From Novispirillum itersonii subsp. itersonii ATCC 12639 (GTDB taxonomy: Bacteria; Pseudomonadota; Alphaproteobacteria; Rhodospirillales; Rhodospirillaceae): 64,000 nucleotides of DNA. The stretch covers positions 1 through 64,000 of the forward strand of contig NZ_KB907345.1 of the NCBI RefSeq assembly GCF_000381985.1. Reading direction: 5' to 3'. The notes under the pieces were generated by a model. It worked only from the letters and a program-made list of their open reading frames with translations. It was not told where the DNA came from and did no database searches. Every line of letters begins with the position of its first letter. Positions within the stretch are counted from its first letter, which is position 1. A program made the position numbers and the translations under genes. Positions 63,921-64,000 of the stretch are shown here, piece after piece.

Positions 63921-64000
63921 ATGAGCAACATTCTGATCCTTGTCGGCACCGAATCCGGCAACGCCCAGATGGTCGGCGATACCCTCATGGATGAGTTCAC
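63921..64000 (+). CDS. flavodoxin-domain protein (5' part, cut by window end)
   Basis: Only 26 codons are visible: MSNILILVGTESGNAQMVGD TLMDEF. The TESGNAQ loop is the FMN phosphate-binding motif of flavodoxins and of sulphite-reductase or cytochrome P450-reductase flavodoxin domains. It could be a free flavodoxin or the start of a longer reductase. Divergent from the diiron protein gene. Confidence 0.75.
   Translation, partial: MSNILILVGTESGNAQMVGDTLMDEF

Overview
The window is a G+C-rich alphaproteobacterial chromosome. The gene content (phenylacetate degradation, an MHYT-type sensor kinase, an EamA exporter, ribosomal protein S4) suggests Rhodospirillales, but this is an inference from gene content and base composition only. 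It carries two unrelated contractile-tail phage modules beside rpsD.

Layout. 1-4.2 kb: host genes (AraC-GyrI regulator, PEP-mutase/isocitrate-lyase family enzyme, EamA exporter, rpsD) with two families of tandem hairpin repeats. 4.15-33.24 kb: a complete, visibly A+T-richer prophage integrated in the 3' end of rpsD. Its ends are a 21-bp repeat of the rpsD terminus (20/21 identical), the original rpsD terminator now lies beyond attR, and the phage supplies a replacement terminator after attL. Integrase and endolysin are on the + strand at the left end. A long minus-strand late block reads from terminase (about 25 kb) down to tail fibre, holin candidate and a small membrane protein (about 6.2 kb). 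The head is lambda/HK97-like (Nu1-like small terminase, GpA-family TerL, portal, protease-capsid fusion). The tail and baseplate are Mu-like (sheath, tube, gp41-like chaperone with a -1 frameshift, tape measure, DNA-circularisation protein, gp44-gp48 equivalents, PAAR tip). An iteron-rich origin sits beside a D5/P4-type helicase and a PrimPol-type primase. A rightward early block of mostly unknown genes follows. No CI-like repressor was recognised.

33.3-44.4 kb: a host-like G+C, minus-strand P2-type tail operon (unknown first gene, then V, W, J, I, H, small protein, FI, FII, E/E', T, U, X, D). It has no head, terminase, integrase or lysis genes, and two adjacent copies of a palindrome stand in front of it. 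It looks like a domesticated tail or R-type tailocin. 44.6-55.4 kb: host genes: a periplasmic polyamine-type binding protein with agmatinase, a LysR regulator, a group III truncated globin with a His/Gly/Cys tail, an HD-GYP response regulator with an MHYT-PAS hybrid kinase, a secreted trypsin-like protease and a band-7 protein. 55.4-64 kb: phenylacetate genes paaK-paaJ-paaI-paaH-paaG-paaF, a cluster of 110-bp hairpin repeats, a PaaA/PaaC-type diiron protein and the start of a flavodoxin.

Most interesting structure. (1) The prophage repeatedly carries ATAAATA about 28-67 nt before its gene starts, usually continuing into a hairpin whose 3' arm holds the ribosome-binding site; this resembles the way T4 delays translation of its lysozyme gene. 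(2) The palindrome GCGCAC-N3-GTGCGC recurs ten times exactly and four times with one mismatch, mostly inside prophage genes, and was not noticed outside. (3) Both tail modules keep textbook -1 slippery heptamers. (4) The orphan P2-like tail operon has a 20-bp perfect palindrome, repeated at 20-bp spacing, next to its promoter.
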